The notes under the pieces were generated by a model. That model made no database searches. It was not told where the DNA came from and was given only the letters and a program-made list of their open reading frames with translations. Made by a program: the position numbers and the translations under genes. From Tolypeutes matacus (taxonomy: Eukaryota; Chordata; Mammalia; Cingulata; Chlamyphoridae): 64,000 nucleotides of DNA. The DNA lies in assembly GCA_026826555.1 (NCBI GenBank), contig JAKSZT010053928.1, positions 45,247,089-45,311,088 of the forward strand, written 5' to 3'. Below are positions 12,480-23,577 of this stretch, piece after piece (positions within the stretch are counted from its first letter, which is position 1; every line of letters begins with the position of its first letter).

Positions 12480-13777
12480 TGGTGCCAGATGTAGCCAGCT
12501 GTCGCTAACTGGGCCGCCAGAGCCAGGCGCCGACAGCAGCGCGTACACGGGGCCGGGCCCGGTGGTCAGTGCCAGGAATGCGGGGCCCTAGACCTCAACT
12601 CGAGCATCTCCAGATCCCGCAGCCCGCGAGGCGCCCAGCACCCTGTGGGTGCTCCAAACGCGTCTGGACAATGCAAGCGCCACCCTTCCCTCTTCGGCGC
12701 GGTGGCTACGAAACCACGGCTTTGTGTGTGACAGCGAGTGCGTGCGTGGACGTCCCCGGGCTCACACACCCACTTCCACGGAGCTTGCTTACCGCGCGGG
12801 GTCTGTACGCTCGGCGGGAGCCCAGCGAGAGGGTCCACCCGGCAGCCGGCCCCACAGCCAGGCCTCCGGCCACCCGGCCTTGGACCCAGCCGCCGGGAGC
12901 GAGAGATGACATCCACGCCCCCGTCCCCAGTCGCCGGGGCAGCCAGCAAGAGCCGCGCGGGGAAGCCCGACAGAGGCGAGACAGGGGCCGAGGCCTTGGA
13001 AGGACGACAAATGGGCTCAATGTCCCCCGCCGACCCAACTTTGTTTGCCGCGGGCCGGGAGGGAGCCAGAAGGGGGCCGAGAGAGGGCCCGGGCTGCTCG
13101 CGACTCGGCAGGAAGTTCCCAGGGCCGCACTGAGCATGCTCTCGGGGAGTGTGTGCGCGGCAGTGGGTTCTGCTCTCCCCGCAGCCTCGGTGGCCTGTCA
13201 GCAGCGCAACGGCTGCAGGCGCACTCGGAGCCTCCCAGGTTCCTGGACCAGGAGCGCCCGCCCGCCTCTTCCCTCCTCCCCAGGGACCCGAGCCAGCCTC
13301 CCTCGCTCCTCCAGCTGGCCAGTGGCCGCGCCCGGGTCCCAGGGACCCTCGCCCGCCCACGCCGGCAGCGTGACCCTACTGGGTTCCTCTGAGGTCCGAG
13401 CACCCATCTACCATCCCCACCGCTCACTTCCATCCCGCGCGACCGAAGCCTCCTCTGGACTCTCCCTTAGAAAACACACCACCCCTCGCCACGGGTCCTG
13501 GGGGGCTGTAACCTCCCCTCAGGAAGGGCTGCCCCGGCAGGTGGGCGCTCCAGGGCGCGTCCCCGGCTGCACTCTGAGGTCCCGCAGAGCGGCCGTGGCC
13601 GGAGCACCCACGCAGGCGGCCAAGGAGGGGCGAGCGGAAGCCTCCGGCCCCGCCGCCCGCGGTGCCGGATCTCCTCGCCTGGCTCTGGCTCCCCGCGTCC
13701 CTCGCGGTCCCCTCTGCGTCTCTCTCCCCGCGGGGATGGCGAGTCCGACGCGATCACTCTGACCCAGCGGCTCTTAC

Positions 13778-14310
13778 CTCCCCGTTAGGAAGCAGCAGCA
13801 GCTGGGAGCGCCCTCCGGCCGCCGTTCCCGCGGGGCCCAAGGCGCGGCCGGACGCGGGGTCGTGCTTCCCCGACCCTGCGGCGCGGCTACCTGGGCTGGA
13901 TCGCGCCCGGGGCCGCCGCCGCCGCGGGAGCCGCAGGGCCGCCGCCGAGCGGGCCGCGGCAGGGACGGTCTGCAAACTCCCAGCCCCGGCGGGCCCGAGC
14001 CGCGCGTCCACCCTTGGCCCGGGCGCCGCAGAGACGCTCCGAAGGCTCAGCGGGCCAGGGTGGGGATCTGTCCGCAATTTCTTCCCACCCTCCTTTCCCC
14101 AGCCACTCCAACTTCGCCCCGCTTTTGGGCTCGTGGATCTTGGTGGCAGGGATTCCGGCCAGGGACGTTCTGCAAACTCCCCGCCCTCCCCGGCGGAGCG
14201 CTCAGCCAATTCGGTACGCCCCAGCCTCTCAGGGGCCGTCTGCAAACTCTCAACCCTGCCGGAGAGGACTTCTCCCAGCCTCTCAATTCCGCAGCCCGAA
14301 GGGAGAAAGG
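13778..14310 (-). other. Inferred non-coding first exon with splice donor
   Basis: Read on the minus strand, the sequence reaches AACGGGGAG|GTAAGAGCC, a strong match to the U1 donor consensus, with the last exon base at 13,778 and the intron starting at 13,777. From the donor back to about 14,375 there is no ATG on the minus strand, as expected for a 5' untranslated exon rather than coding sequence. The upstream boundary (transcription start) is a guess placed near the island edge. A weaker donor-like CAG|GTAGCC lies near 13,890. The direction and the exon are inference; the donor motif and the ATG-free stretch are directly visible. The gene would continue left, beyond position 1. Confidence 0.4.
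13960..14251 (-). repeat. Three spaced copies of a 22-bp promoter motif
   Basis: Direct copies lie at 13,960-13,981, 14,160-14,181 and 14,230-14,251, all containing the core TCTGCAAACTC (minus strand GAGTTTGCAGA). Copies 1 and 2 match at 21 of 22 positions; copy 3 matches copy 1 at 19 of 22. The spacings are 200 and 70 bp. They lie inside the inferred first exon and CpG island, so they could be binding sites or relics of local duplication. Confidence 0.8.
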
Positions 14311-14554
14311 AAGAGGGCGGGCAATAAACAATATTCTAGCAAGGTCCCACCCGTGTGCAAATGCCGATATGACGACTCATCCTCCAGAGTGGTGTAATCC
14401 AGGCTTCTAAGGACCAGGGGGCCTCCAGCAGAGAAACCCAGTGAGGGGGAGTCGTGGGTTCCATGGTCAACCGGTGTGCACAACACAAACTCCCTGATCC
14501 TCAGTTTCCTCCGTCGTAGGATGGATAAGATGAAGCAGTATGAGTGTCCGCCAC

Positions 14555-14745
14555 TTGGTTTTTGTGACCTTGGCAAGCCACTTAACATCTGAGTCTAGTT
14601 TTCTTTATTTGAACACTATGGTAATAAACGCTGCTTCATCAGCTTATGGTGAGGATGAAATGAAATGTATGTATGTATTTAATTTATTTCAGTATTTAGC
14701 ATTGACTGGTGCATAACAGGTGCATAGTAAATGAATTTGGTTCCT
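14555..14745 (+). repeat. MIR SINE fragment
   Basis: TGACCTTGGCAAGCCACTTA, then GTGAGGATGAAATGAAATG and the MIR 3' end GTGCATAGTAAATGAATT, follow in consensus order just outside the CpG island. Part of the preceding 14,500-14,555 stretch may belong to a second degraded MIR (CTCAGTTTCCTCCGTCGTAG). Confidence 0.7.
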
Positions 14746-16424
14746 TTTCTCTGCCCCTCCCACCCTCGGATTTTATGAACACTCTGGGAGTGCTAGCTGA
14801 ACCATGTACTGTTAGACCTTGGGTAAATTCAAAAAGAAATAAAACACATCCCATGCCCTGAAAGCATTACACAGACAGTTGACTGACATGACATATTAAA
14901 GACAACCAAGCCCTGGGAGAGAGAATGTCAGACATTTACATCACTAAACATTATAAATCCTTGTTAAGTAGTATCTGAAATGGAGGGAGAGTGGCCTGGT
15001 AGAATACCTATGGGTGCAAATGACAAGGTTCATAACTCACGGGAAATTGCAGGCCCTGCAACCAGTTACTACATCCGGTTATTGTGCGAGGGAGGGTTTA
15101 TGTTTAAACTTTCCCTGACCTTCTCTGCCTCACTGTGAGCCCTGTCTTCTTCTTCCTTTGACTTAGATCACCCCACCCTGCTGCCTACTCTCCACAGCAG
15201 AGGATCATAGAATTTCAGACCTTAGAAATGACTTGGCCCAGCTCCCTCGTTTTGCAGGTGAGCAAGGGTGGTACCGCAGTAGAACACAGGTGGGACGCTC
15301 TTACACTGAGCTAGAGCTAGGCTCCCGACACCTTCGGCCAACATACCTTTAATTTCAAGCTAGAGGAAATGACCCTGATATTTCCTGACAAGAAGAGCCC
15401 CACCTTATCAGCCACTTCTGTCTTCAGCAGTCAGAAACCATCCAGTAATGCTCAAGAACCACCAGGAAATCTGCCTGGGAAGGGCAATTCCGCTCAATAA
15501 GAAACGACCTCTTAGTGAAGTCCCAGGAATGCTCCCAGGCACGTATTTCCCTTAGTCCCTTGGAAGAAAATAATTTCTTCAGTCTTTTCAGGCACAGGGA
15601 GGGAAATAGAAGGATGGTGACACCTGGTGGTCAGGACTTCCTGTTCTTCGGATACGAACGTACAAATTCTAATCATAATAGATTCACTTTGAAGCCAAGT
15701 TCCCACAGCTGGATAATAATTGCACCACCTGGTCACCTAAAGCTTTCTGATATACATAAGTTAAACCTCATGGACCCACTGCTATAGAGGGTATTACACA
15801 TGGTTATTATTTCCGAATTTTTTTTAAAAGGAGTATTAAATATAGAGAAATAAAGTATAAGGGTATAAAATTCATATGTACACACATTTATACATATTTT
15901 ATATATTTGTATTTATAGTCTATTTCTATAAATAATATACTTGCAATGCCTGTGAGAGAAGTTAGCACTGTCTTGATTGTTTATCCTAAAAGGTTTAAAT
16001 TGTAATTTATAGACATAGTTTGTAGACATAAAGATGCTTACTAGGAAGGAGTTGTATATTTCATCAAATCCTCTCAAGAGATAATTCATTACAAAATGAG
16101 AGAAGAGGGAAAAACACAGTGGGATTTCAGAAGTGAAAGCCCTGGCAGCCGATGTCAAGGTCATGGGTACCTGGTGAACAGCTTATCGTTTTTAGCACTT
16201 CCACCACTCCTGAACAAAAGGGTTAAGATTAAAAGAAGAAAGAAGTCTGGGATTATTTCTGGACAAAGTGACAGTGTCTATTGGTATTGCTAAATTGCTT
16301 TAAGTATATTTCTCCACTTCTTTTTTTATGTCCCATGTACCTTATTTTAGATAATTGCTCAGTTATAAACATAGAAAACATAACTCCGCACAATTAAGTC
16401 CATTATTACTCAACATCTCTTACT
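14746..16424. other. Unassigned sequence
   Basis: No gene is seen. A CAG|GTGAGC donor-like site at about 15,256 lies in a stretch resembling an old dispersed repeat (CTTAGAAATGACTTGGCCCA), so I do not call it a splice site. The stretch 15,830-15,945 is AT-rich low-complexity sequence. Confidence 0.45.
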
Positions 16425-16605
16425 AAGCCTGATATATATTATATTTATTCTCACAACAACTCCATGGAGTAGATTTTACTATACTCATTTTACAGATGAA
16501 GCTGACTTAGAAAAGTTAAGTAATATGACTAACAATAGGCACTGTTGGTGAGAGCCAGAGCCAGGATTGAATCCCAAATTTGCCTGACTCCAAAACCCAG
16601 AATAT
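16425..16605 (-). repeat. MIR SINE, reverse orientation
   Basis: The reverse MIR order is clear: TCTCACAACAACTCCATGGA, CTCATTTTACAGATGAAGCT, then CAGGATTGAATCCCAAATTT. It is diverged. Confidence 0.75.
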
Positions 16606-16930
16606 TCCTAAGGCACCATACTGCTCACCCCAGGAAACCAGGAGGATAGGGAGACCAGGACAGAAACTACTCTGAAGAGCACACAAAATACTGAAGGGGA
16701 TATTTACAGTCTTATATGTAAAACACATTTCTTGACCTATTCAAATTATATGAAGACTATAAGCAACAAAATAACTATTATGTATTGTGCCAGTTTGAGA
16801 TTATTTATGAATTCCGAAAAGAGAGATTATGTTTGTAAAAAGGTCTGTTCCTCTGGACGTGATCCCCTTTGATTGTATTAGATTCAGCTGAGATGTCTTT
16901 TGATTAAATTATATTAAGATAATGGCTTTG

Positions 16931-19304
16931 TCTTCAGTGAAGATGCAAATAACTATGAATCTTGTCCTTCAAGGAGTGGAGCCTGGTGATTGCCATTGGC
17001 CCGAAAGGGGAGGGGGAGGGAGGAATAAAATAGATGGAACAGGGGGTATTTTGAGGGTGATGGAAGTGTTCTGCATAGTACTGCAAAAATATATAAATAA
17101 CATTTTTGTAAGCAAATACACAAATATGCATATATATTTATATATTATTTTGCAAATGTTTGTATGTATTGTGAGAATTTTGATTTTTACCCATTAAAAA
17201 AGAAAAAGTATATGGTCCAAAATGTAAACCATAATGTCAACCATTGATGATGGTTAGTAGCTATGTTTTGATATTTCTGCATCAGTTGTAAAAAATATAC
17301 CATCTACGTATAAAATGTTATTGATGGGGAAAAGGAGAAAAGGGGGAGGATGTTGGGTATATGGGAATCCCCTATATTCTGTATGTGACTCTACTGTGAC
17401 CTAAAACTTCTTTGAAGAAAAAATGAAAAAAAAAAAAAGACACTGGGGGAATAAATGGAAGAAAATGTCATTATACATACAGGACAACAGTCTTAGAGTG
17501 ATGAAAGGCAAAATGTAAAAAAAAAAAAAAAAAGCTTTTTTCTTCAAATTTTTAAAAAATATTATTCAATTTTTACCTTTTATTAATTTTTCTATATTTT
17601 ACTTATGTATAAAACTATCATTATTATTTCATTTTCTTATTAATTGTACGTGGCTGTTTTATTGGCTTCATTTTTTAAGACATTTTAGGTCACAGAAGGT
17701 TTACAACTATGGCAGGGGAGGGTCATTGGTGTGGGGTGTCAGTGAGGATACATGGGAGGAAGTTCACCTGGGAGTACATATAAGGCATATAAATGTGTTC
17801 AGATGTTCATGGGGCATTGTCGTAGTGGGTGGAGATTCACACAATAACCAAAAGAATATCAAATTCCCATCTTCGGAAGCTCTGCCACATTCTCTAATGG
17901 AACAACAAGAATGCTCCAAGAATGACTTGTGAAGGAGGATAGTCCATTGAACGACCATTGATATTGATGACTATGCTTATGAGCCTTTGCTCATGAAATT
18001 GCAACTTAGCCTAGTGACATAGGGTACCTAAGATTTACCTACAGGAAGCCTTCTTGTTGCTCAAATGTGGCCTCTGTCTAAGCCAAACTCAGCATATAAA
18101 AGCAATAACTTCCTCCCAATGTGGGACATGACTCCCAGAGATTTAACCTCCCTGGCACTGAGGGATTGCTATCAAGTACCAACAAGCAATGCACCTGGGA
18201 AAAAAACAACAACAAAAAAAAACCTACCTTGACCAAAAGGGGGAAAGCTAAAGACAAATGAGTTTGTATGGCTAAGAGATCTCAAAGTGAGTTGGGAGGC
18301 CATCCCAGTGATAGCACTTATGCACATCTCAACAGGATCTCATTGACAGCCAAAGTAGATATGACCCCAAATAGCAAAGCTCCTCAGGGATATGGAGACA
18401 TCCTGACACTATACCCAGGGCAGACAGTTCAGGAATTTGCCCCCTTGCCAGTGGGCCCTAATCTGGTATTTATGCTCCCCAGTGTGACAGAGTTAGACTC
18501 AGCAGTGGTTTCCCTATGCCTGACTCTTCTGTCCTTCTATTTGAACTTAAAATTAGATTTGAATCTATAATTAGATTTAAGATTAGACTTAAATCTTTGG
18601 GCTGTCCATGTGCCAGCTGAGCCCTGAATCTCAACGGAGTTGCAACACCTACTCTCCAGTTCAATGGACTCACCCAGGACAACTAATGGGGAGGAGATGA
18701 TGGACAAACAACATACCAAGGAACTGAGAGTGCCTACAACTGTAAGCAAGAAAGTCCTTTCTATCGGATGCATGGGACTGAAGACCCCTCAATTAATGGT
18801 GGAGTGGGTATCATCATCCCAGAGTCCTCAGGACTGGGAAATGAACTATGGACTAAAATGAACTTACTAGTATTCTACTACAGACTTATTGTGATTCTAG
18901 AAATGGAAGAAATACCATTGTTGTGGAGGCAGTGACCTATAGATGTTCTGGGATTAGGGAGAGGGAAAAACAGGGATAATAGGGGGGCATTTTTGGAACT
19001 TGGGAATCTTCCTGAATGACATTACAATGACAGATACAGTCCATTATATATCCAGCCATAACCTACAGAGTCAAATGGGAGAGAGTGTAAACTACAATGT
19101 AAACTATAATCCATGCTTAGTGGCAATGCTCCAAAATGTGTTTATCAATTGCAATGAATGTACCACATTGATGAAAGATGTTGCTAATGTTGGAAAATGT
19201 GAGAGGTGTGGGGAGCGGGGCATATGGGAATCCCCTATATAGTCTCTGTAACATTTATATAATTGAAGTATCTTTTTTATAAAAAAGTAGGAAAAAAAAA
19301 AAAA
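16931..19304 (+). mobile_element. Compound non-LTR retroposon insert with A-rich ends
   Basis: This 2,374-bp insert is bounded by a 15-bp duplication of LTR sequence (16,916-16,930 and 19,305-19,319, one mismatch) and ends in a poly-A tail, so it arrived by L1-type target-primed reverse transcription. It contains two copies of a xenarthran L1-type 3'-UTR signature (TATGGGAATCCCCTATAT), one ending at about 17,420 with an internal A-run and the other at 19,290. A 105-bp AT-rich module sits at 17,091-17,195. The long middle (about 17,650-18,900) includes CCAATGTGGGACATGACTCC and has no intact coding frame. I infer L1 3'-UTR material, possibly from more than one event. Confidence 0.65.
17091..17195 (+). 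repeat. 105-bp AT-rich module, copy 1
   Basis: From ATATAAATAACATTTTTG to TTGATTTTTACCCA. It matches 59,092-59,196 with only two or three differences by eye, although the flanking sequences differ. Confidence 0.9.
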
Positions 19305-19838
19305 AAGATAAGGGCTTTGATTCGACCACATCAATAGGGTGTAACTCAGTTTAAGTCCCCGAGTCCTTGGTGGGCAATATAAATGGAAACTCATTCCAGA
19401 AGGTTCCCAGAAGAAGATACACACGGGAAGAGAGAAGCTCCATTGATATCAGAGGATGAAACTTTGTCAGTTTTGATCCTGTGGCCTCAGGAAGAGAGAT
19501 AAGCCTTTTGCCTGATAGTTTACAGCTGATCTTTTGAAGAGACCAGAAGACCAGAGTAGATGAGCCCAGAGAGAGACAACCTATAGCTGAGATCAGAAGA
19601 AACTGGGCCTACAGAGCTTTAAGAGGAAGAAGGAAGAAGGAAGGAGAAACCAGGCAGAGATCGCCGGCCATCTTGCTTCAATGTGTGGCAACAGACTTTG
19701 GTGAGGAAGTAACCTTGAGTTGGATTCTTTAGGGCCTTGTAATGGTAAGCTTTTACCCCAATTAAATACCCTTTATAAAAGCCAACAGATTTCTGGTACT
19801 TTACATCAGCACCCCTCTTGGCTGACTAATACATGTAT

Positions 19839-20967
19839 GCTTAACCTTACAAAGCTGAAACCCACATGGTTCAATCTTGGCACAGGTCTCTGTGAAAATA
19901 AACAAATGATTGTTGGTAAGCTGTGATATCTGGTATATAGTGGTAGAGGCAGCTGTTCTTTACCTTACCAGTTCTATGACATGCTTTTGGGAGTTGTTTC
20001 TAAATGCATGTCTCTAAACCTGGCTCTCTACCTTTACTTTTAAGTAAAGTCATCTTCTCCTTCAGTTGGTCAAAGTAAGTTTCTATTGCTGCTAGCTAAG
20101 TAGCCTGACACATACTAAGAGGCACACTCAAGGAAACAGAAATAAGTGATGGTTTATCAAGTTTGACTAAGGCTGAAGGTTGAAAACCCAGCTGCTATGG
20201 CATACAACTGCAAAACATTTTATCAAATTATCAACTGTTTTCACCTAGAATAAAGTGCACATTGAAATCAAGCTTTTGGGAGAACAAGTGGCAACTGAGG
20301 GGTAGGGTGGTTGTTTTTCATGGAATTGAAACTTCAGAGAAAGAATAAGGAGTTCAAACTCCTAAATTCTCAGCTCAAAGTACATATAGACCAGGGATTT
20401 TCCATGATTGCTAAAACAAGCTTGGCAGCTTGAGGCCAAGATAAATGAAAACCAAAAATAAAGTTTGATCTTGTGGGTTGCCTAATTACAAAAGTCAGTT
20501 GAATTCACAGCCTACCCACTCTCTTGTTTTAAACCGAGTGAATCAATTAGAATAGAGTAGGATCCTGAGGACTGAATGGAACTACATCAAAGAATTCAGA
20601 TGACTTAGCATACTCCAAACCTCCAAACTTACATTGGCTTCCCTTGCCAAATGTGGGCAATGATGAGATTGTTACTGTCTTGACCAAGATCCTATCACAA
20701 TCTGACTTGAGGGTATTGTCTTGGAACATTACACACTACCCCAATCCATCTTCATTTTCCTTGATTATAGACTCAGATCTGAGCAAGCTTCAAGAGGTAA
20801 ACTGAAAAAGGAAACTTTTCAGGAAAAGGAACCCACCACAGGACTTGTGGGATTCTATAAATTTGTAAAAGCAAAAATCTGGGGACTACATGGAGAGACA
20901 GATTCTGGGAAGGCTAGACCAAGGAAGGAAGAACATAGTTTTATATCAGGCTGAAATTGTTGTTATG
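19839..20967. other. Unassigned sequence
   Basis: No gene or confidently named repeat is seen. It is AT-rich and contains short chance frames only. Confidence 0.5.
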
Positions 20968-20972
20968 GAGGT

Positions 20973-21606
20973 TGTAGCAGTTTGGCAGTTTGATATAGTT
21001 ATGAATTCCAAAAATAGATATTGGTTATACTTGTAATCTGGTCTGTTCATCTGGGCATGATTAAGTTATGATAAGGGATTTGATTGGGCCATGTCAGTAG
21101 GGTGTTGAGCCCCGCCCCTTGGTGGGTGGGATCTCAAAGATAAAAGACATGATAAAGGACAGACTTGGAATAGTTTTGAGTTGAAGTTCTGATGCTGAGT
21201 TTTAATGCTGGAGCCTGGGGAAATAAGCACACAGAGGAGCTTGGTTGTGAGGAAGGAGAGAAGGCCCTGGGATAGAGACGAGCCGTTCACCTGATAGTCT
21301 ACAGCTGGCCTTGTGGAGAGAGGCAAAGCCTAGAGAGCCTCATAGTCTACAGCTGACCTTGTAGAGGAAACAGAGGAGCTGAGCCCGGAGAGAAACGGAG
21401 CCCTGGGAAGAGAGGAACCCAAGAAGCCTGAACCCTGGCAAACGGCAGCTGTCTTGCTCCAACACGTGGCAACAGAGTTTAGTGAAGGAAGAAACTTATG
21501 TTTTATGGCCTAGTAACTGTAAACTTCTACCCCAAATAAATACCCTTTATGGATTCCAACAGATTTCTGGTAATTTGCATCAGCACCCCTTTGGCTGACT
21601 AATACA
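20973..21606 (+). mobile_element. Solo LTR (xenarthran MaLR-like), perfect 5-bp TSD
   Basis: A 634-bp element starting TGTAGCAGTTTGG and ending GACTAATACA. The 5-bp duplication GAGGT is exact at 20,968-20,972 and 21,607-21,611. Near the 3' end is a poly-A signal (CCAAATAAATACCC). No gag or pol is attached, so this is a solo LTR left by recombination between two LTRs. It is very close to the copy at 37,039-37,640 in the same orientation. Confidence 0.9.
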
Positions 21607-21734
21607 GAGGTAGTTACCAAATATTCTAATTTAATGTACTCACTGGAGCAGCTGAGAGTAATATTAAGCATCTGCTCCATTGGGTGGCTGAAATCTGGAC
21701 TCATGAGGACCTGAGTATATAAGAATGCTTTCAT

Positions 21735-21905
21735 ATACTAATTTGTTTAATCCTCATAATAAACCTATGAAATATGTATTGTCATCCCCATTTACAAATG
21801 AGGAAACTGAGTCATATAAAGGGTCAACAATTTCTCACATGCAGTTTGTAAGTGGTAAATCTGGGATCATTGCTCTAGAATCTGGGCTTTGAACTTCTGT
21901 CATAG
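21735..21905 (-). repeat. MIR SINE, reverse orientation
   Basis: TTTAATCCTCATAATAAACC, ACAAATGAGGAAACTGAGTC and GCAGTTTGTAAGTGGTAAAT mark a reverse MIR. Confidence 0.8.
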
Positions 21906-22129
21906 TTCTTCTAATGAAATTTAGATGCCAAAGATACATTGATATTATGAAGAGCTAGGAATTCAAGTACTTAGGAAAATGCTATAATAGATTTCAATAT
22001 GACCTACTCATCCATCCCAATGCTCCCAAAGACAAAGATTCATCTCAGCATGGAGAAGTCCACTGGTGAAGAGAATGCCAGTCATTGTTTGGAGGCTCAT
22101 CCCTCACACCAAGTTCCCAAACCTGCTGC

Positions 22130-22258
22130 CTACCACTCTAGAGTGGGCCCAGATTCTTCCGATCTCAGCTGTAGGTTGGCACAGAGCTTCCGATCTCAGC
22201 TGTAGGTTGGCACAGAGCTTGTCTCTCTCTGGGCTCAGCTGCTCTGTACTCTTCACAA
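22130..22258 (-). repeat. LTR fragment with internal tandem duplication
   Basis: TTCCGATCTCAGCTGTAGGT and GGGCTCAGCTGCTCTGTACT match the body of the reverse-oriented LTR at 41,457-42,122. A unit of about 30 bp (GATCTCAGCTGTAGGTTGGC plus CACAGAGCTT) is present twice head to tail at about 22,162-22,220. Both LTR termini are missing. Confidence 0.65.
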
Positions 22259-22695
22259 GATCTGCATTGGCTTCCTGTTGCTGCTGTAAACAAATTGCCA
22301 AGCACTGAGTGGCTTAAAACAACTCTTACAGTTCTGGAGGTCAGAAGTGTAACATTAAGATTTGATTGGATTGTGTTATTTCTGGAGGATTCAGGGTAGA
22401 ATCCATTTCCTTGCCTTTTCCATCTTCTGGAGGCTGTCCAAACTCCTTGGCTCATGGACCTGCCTCACATTGTCTTTTCTCCCTCACTTCTGTTGTTCCA
22501 TTTCCTTCTATCTCTGAGTTCTTGCCTCCCTCTTATAAAGACCCTTGTGATTACATTGGGCCCACCCAACCAGTCCAGGATATTCTCCTTATCTCAAGAT
22601 CCTTAACTTAACCACCTATGCAAAATCCTTTATTCCCGGTAAGGGATAAGGATGCAGGCATATTAGGAGGGGGCATGTTTCAGCCTACCACCGGT
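22259..22695 (-). repeat. MaLR-type LTR, reverse orientation
   Basis: It reads TTCCTGTTGCTGCTGTAAAC, GAGTGGCTTAAAACAACTC, TTGTGATTACATTGGGCCCA and TTTCAGCCTACCACC, the reverse of a MaLR/MLT1-type LTR. The ends are approximate. Confidence 0.6.
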
Positions 22696-22778
22696 CCCAA
22701 TTCTTTACCCCTAACTTTATAACTCTGTGCTTTGTCACGTAAAAGCCCCCTCTCTGTGGGTGGGGCTTCTTCCCCACC

Positions 22779-23249
22779 TGTGGTAGGTTGAATTATGTAC
22801 CCCAATTTGGACATGTTCTTAATCTTAATCTGTATTCCTGTGGGTATGAACCCATTGTAAATAGGATCTCCTAAAGATGTTATTTTAATTAAAGTATGGC
22901 CCAAGTAAATAAAGGTGAGCCTTATTCCAGATTACTGAAGTCCTTTATAAGCAAAAGAAATTCAGACATAGTCATAGAGAGCAACAGGGAAGAGCCAGAG
23001 GCCAGTAGTTAAAGTAACCTAGAAGGGAAAAGAGAGAGCACTGCCATGTGAAGCAAGGCAAGTCAAGGACTGCCAAGGATCACCAGCAGCCACCACCGGA
23101 TTGTTATAGATTTGGGGGAGAAAGTATCACCTCACTGACGCCTCCATTTTTCACCTCTCCTAGCTTCAAAACCAAGAGCCAAGACAGTCCCATTGTTTAA
23201 GCCAACCCATTGTATGGTATGTGTCATAGCAGCCTGGAGAACTGAGGCA
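22779..23249 (+). repeat. MaLR-type LTR, forward orientation
   Basis: It starts TGTGGTAGGTTGAATTATG and ends AGCAGCCTGGAGAACTGAGG, with AGTCCTTTATAAGCAAAAG in the middle and the MaLR-type 3' block. No exact target-site duplication is seen. Confidence 0.6.
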
Positions 23250-23577
23250 TGACCCTTGGCTCTATGCTCAGCTCTGTGACTTGCTTTGGCTAATAGAAAG
23301 AGGCAGAAGTGATGGCCTCCAAGGCCTTTCAAGTTTCCCTCTGCTCTTGTGAGCTGTTGCCATTGCTTCCATCAGTCAAGCCCAGTGGTGCCATGGGATG
23401 GATGAGCCCAGCTTAGGTGTGGAGTCCCCAGTCATTCTGTAAACACAAGAGCAGATAGTCCCTGGAGCTACCCCTCAATTTTGTGAGAAATAAATGCTAA
23501 TTGTTGGATGCAGCTGACTTTTAGGGTGATTTGTTATATGGCAATAGAATTCTTTAATTTTCACAATTGCTTTAAAA

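Larger units (their letters stand above)
12480..14345. promoter_or_regulatory. CpG island, probable host gene promoter
   Basis: About 1.9 kb is markedly GC-rich and dense in CG dinucleotides, unlike the AT-rich, CpG-poor DNA on both sides. CpG islands mark Pol II promoters, usually of broadly expressed or developmental genes. No TATA box in a standard setting is obvious. Several GC-box-like stretches occur (for example GGGCGGGCAATAAACA near 14,315). The long open frames here on both strands (up to 397 codons at 12,569-13,762) are explained by the low frequency of stop codons in GC-rich DNA, and I do not call them genes. I cannot identify the gene. Confidence 0.85.
16786..19833 (+). mobile_element. 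Solo LTR (MaLR-like) split by a 2.4-kb insert
   Basis: The LTR starts TGTGCCAG and ends TAATACA, with a perfect 5-bp target-site duplication TGTAT at 16,781-16,785 and 19,834-19,838, as expected of ERV-L/MaLR integration. LTR sequence occupies 16,786-16,930 and 19,320-19,833 (about 660 bp in all); between them lies a retroposed insert. It is related to the LTRs at 20,973 and 37,039 (shared ATTTCTGGTA, CATCAGCACCCCT, TTGGCTGACTAATACA), but clearly more diverged from them than they are from each other. Confidence 0.85.

Noticed and set aside
12569..13762. 397-codon plus-strand open frame in the CpG island
   Set aside because: Composition is dominated by Pro, Arg, Gly, Ala and Ser, with a comparable frame on the other strand; stop codons are rare in GC-rich DNA. 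No domain or splice context supports it.
13754..14245. 163-codon minus-strand frame in the CpG island
   Set aside because: There is no ATG in the interval, and composition is GC-driven. I treat it as untranslated exon or promoter.
15250..15265. CAG|GTGAGC splice-donor-like site
   Set aside because: It lies in repeat-like sequence with no associated exon.
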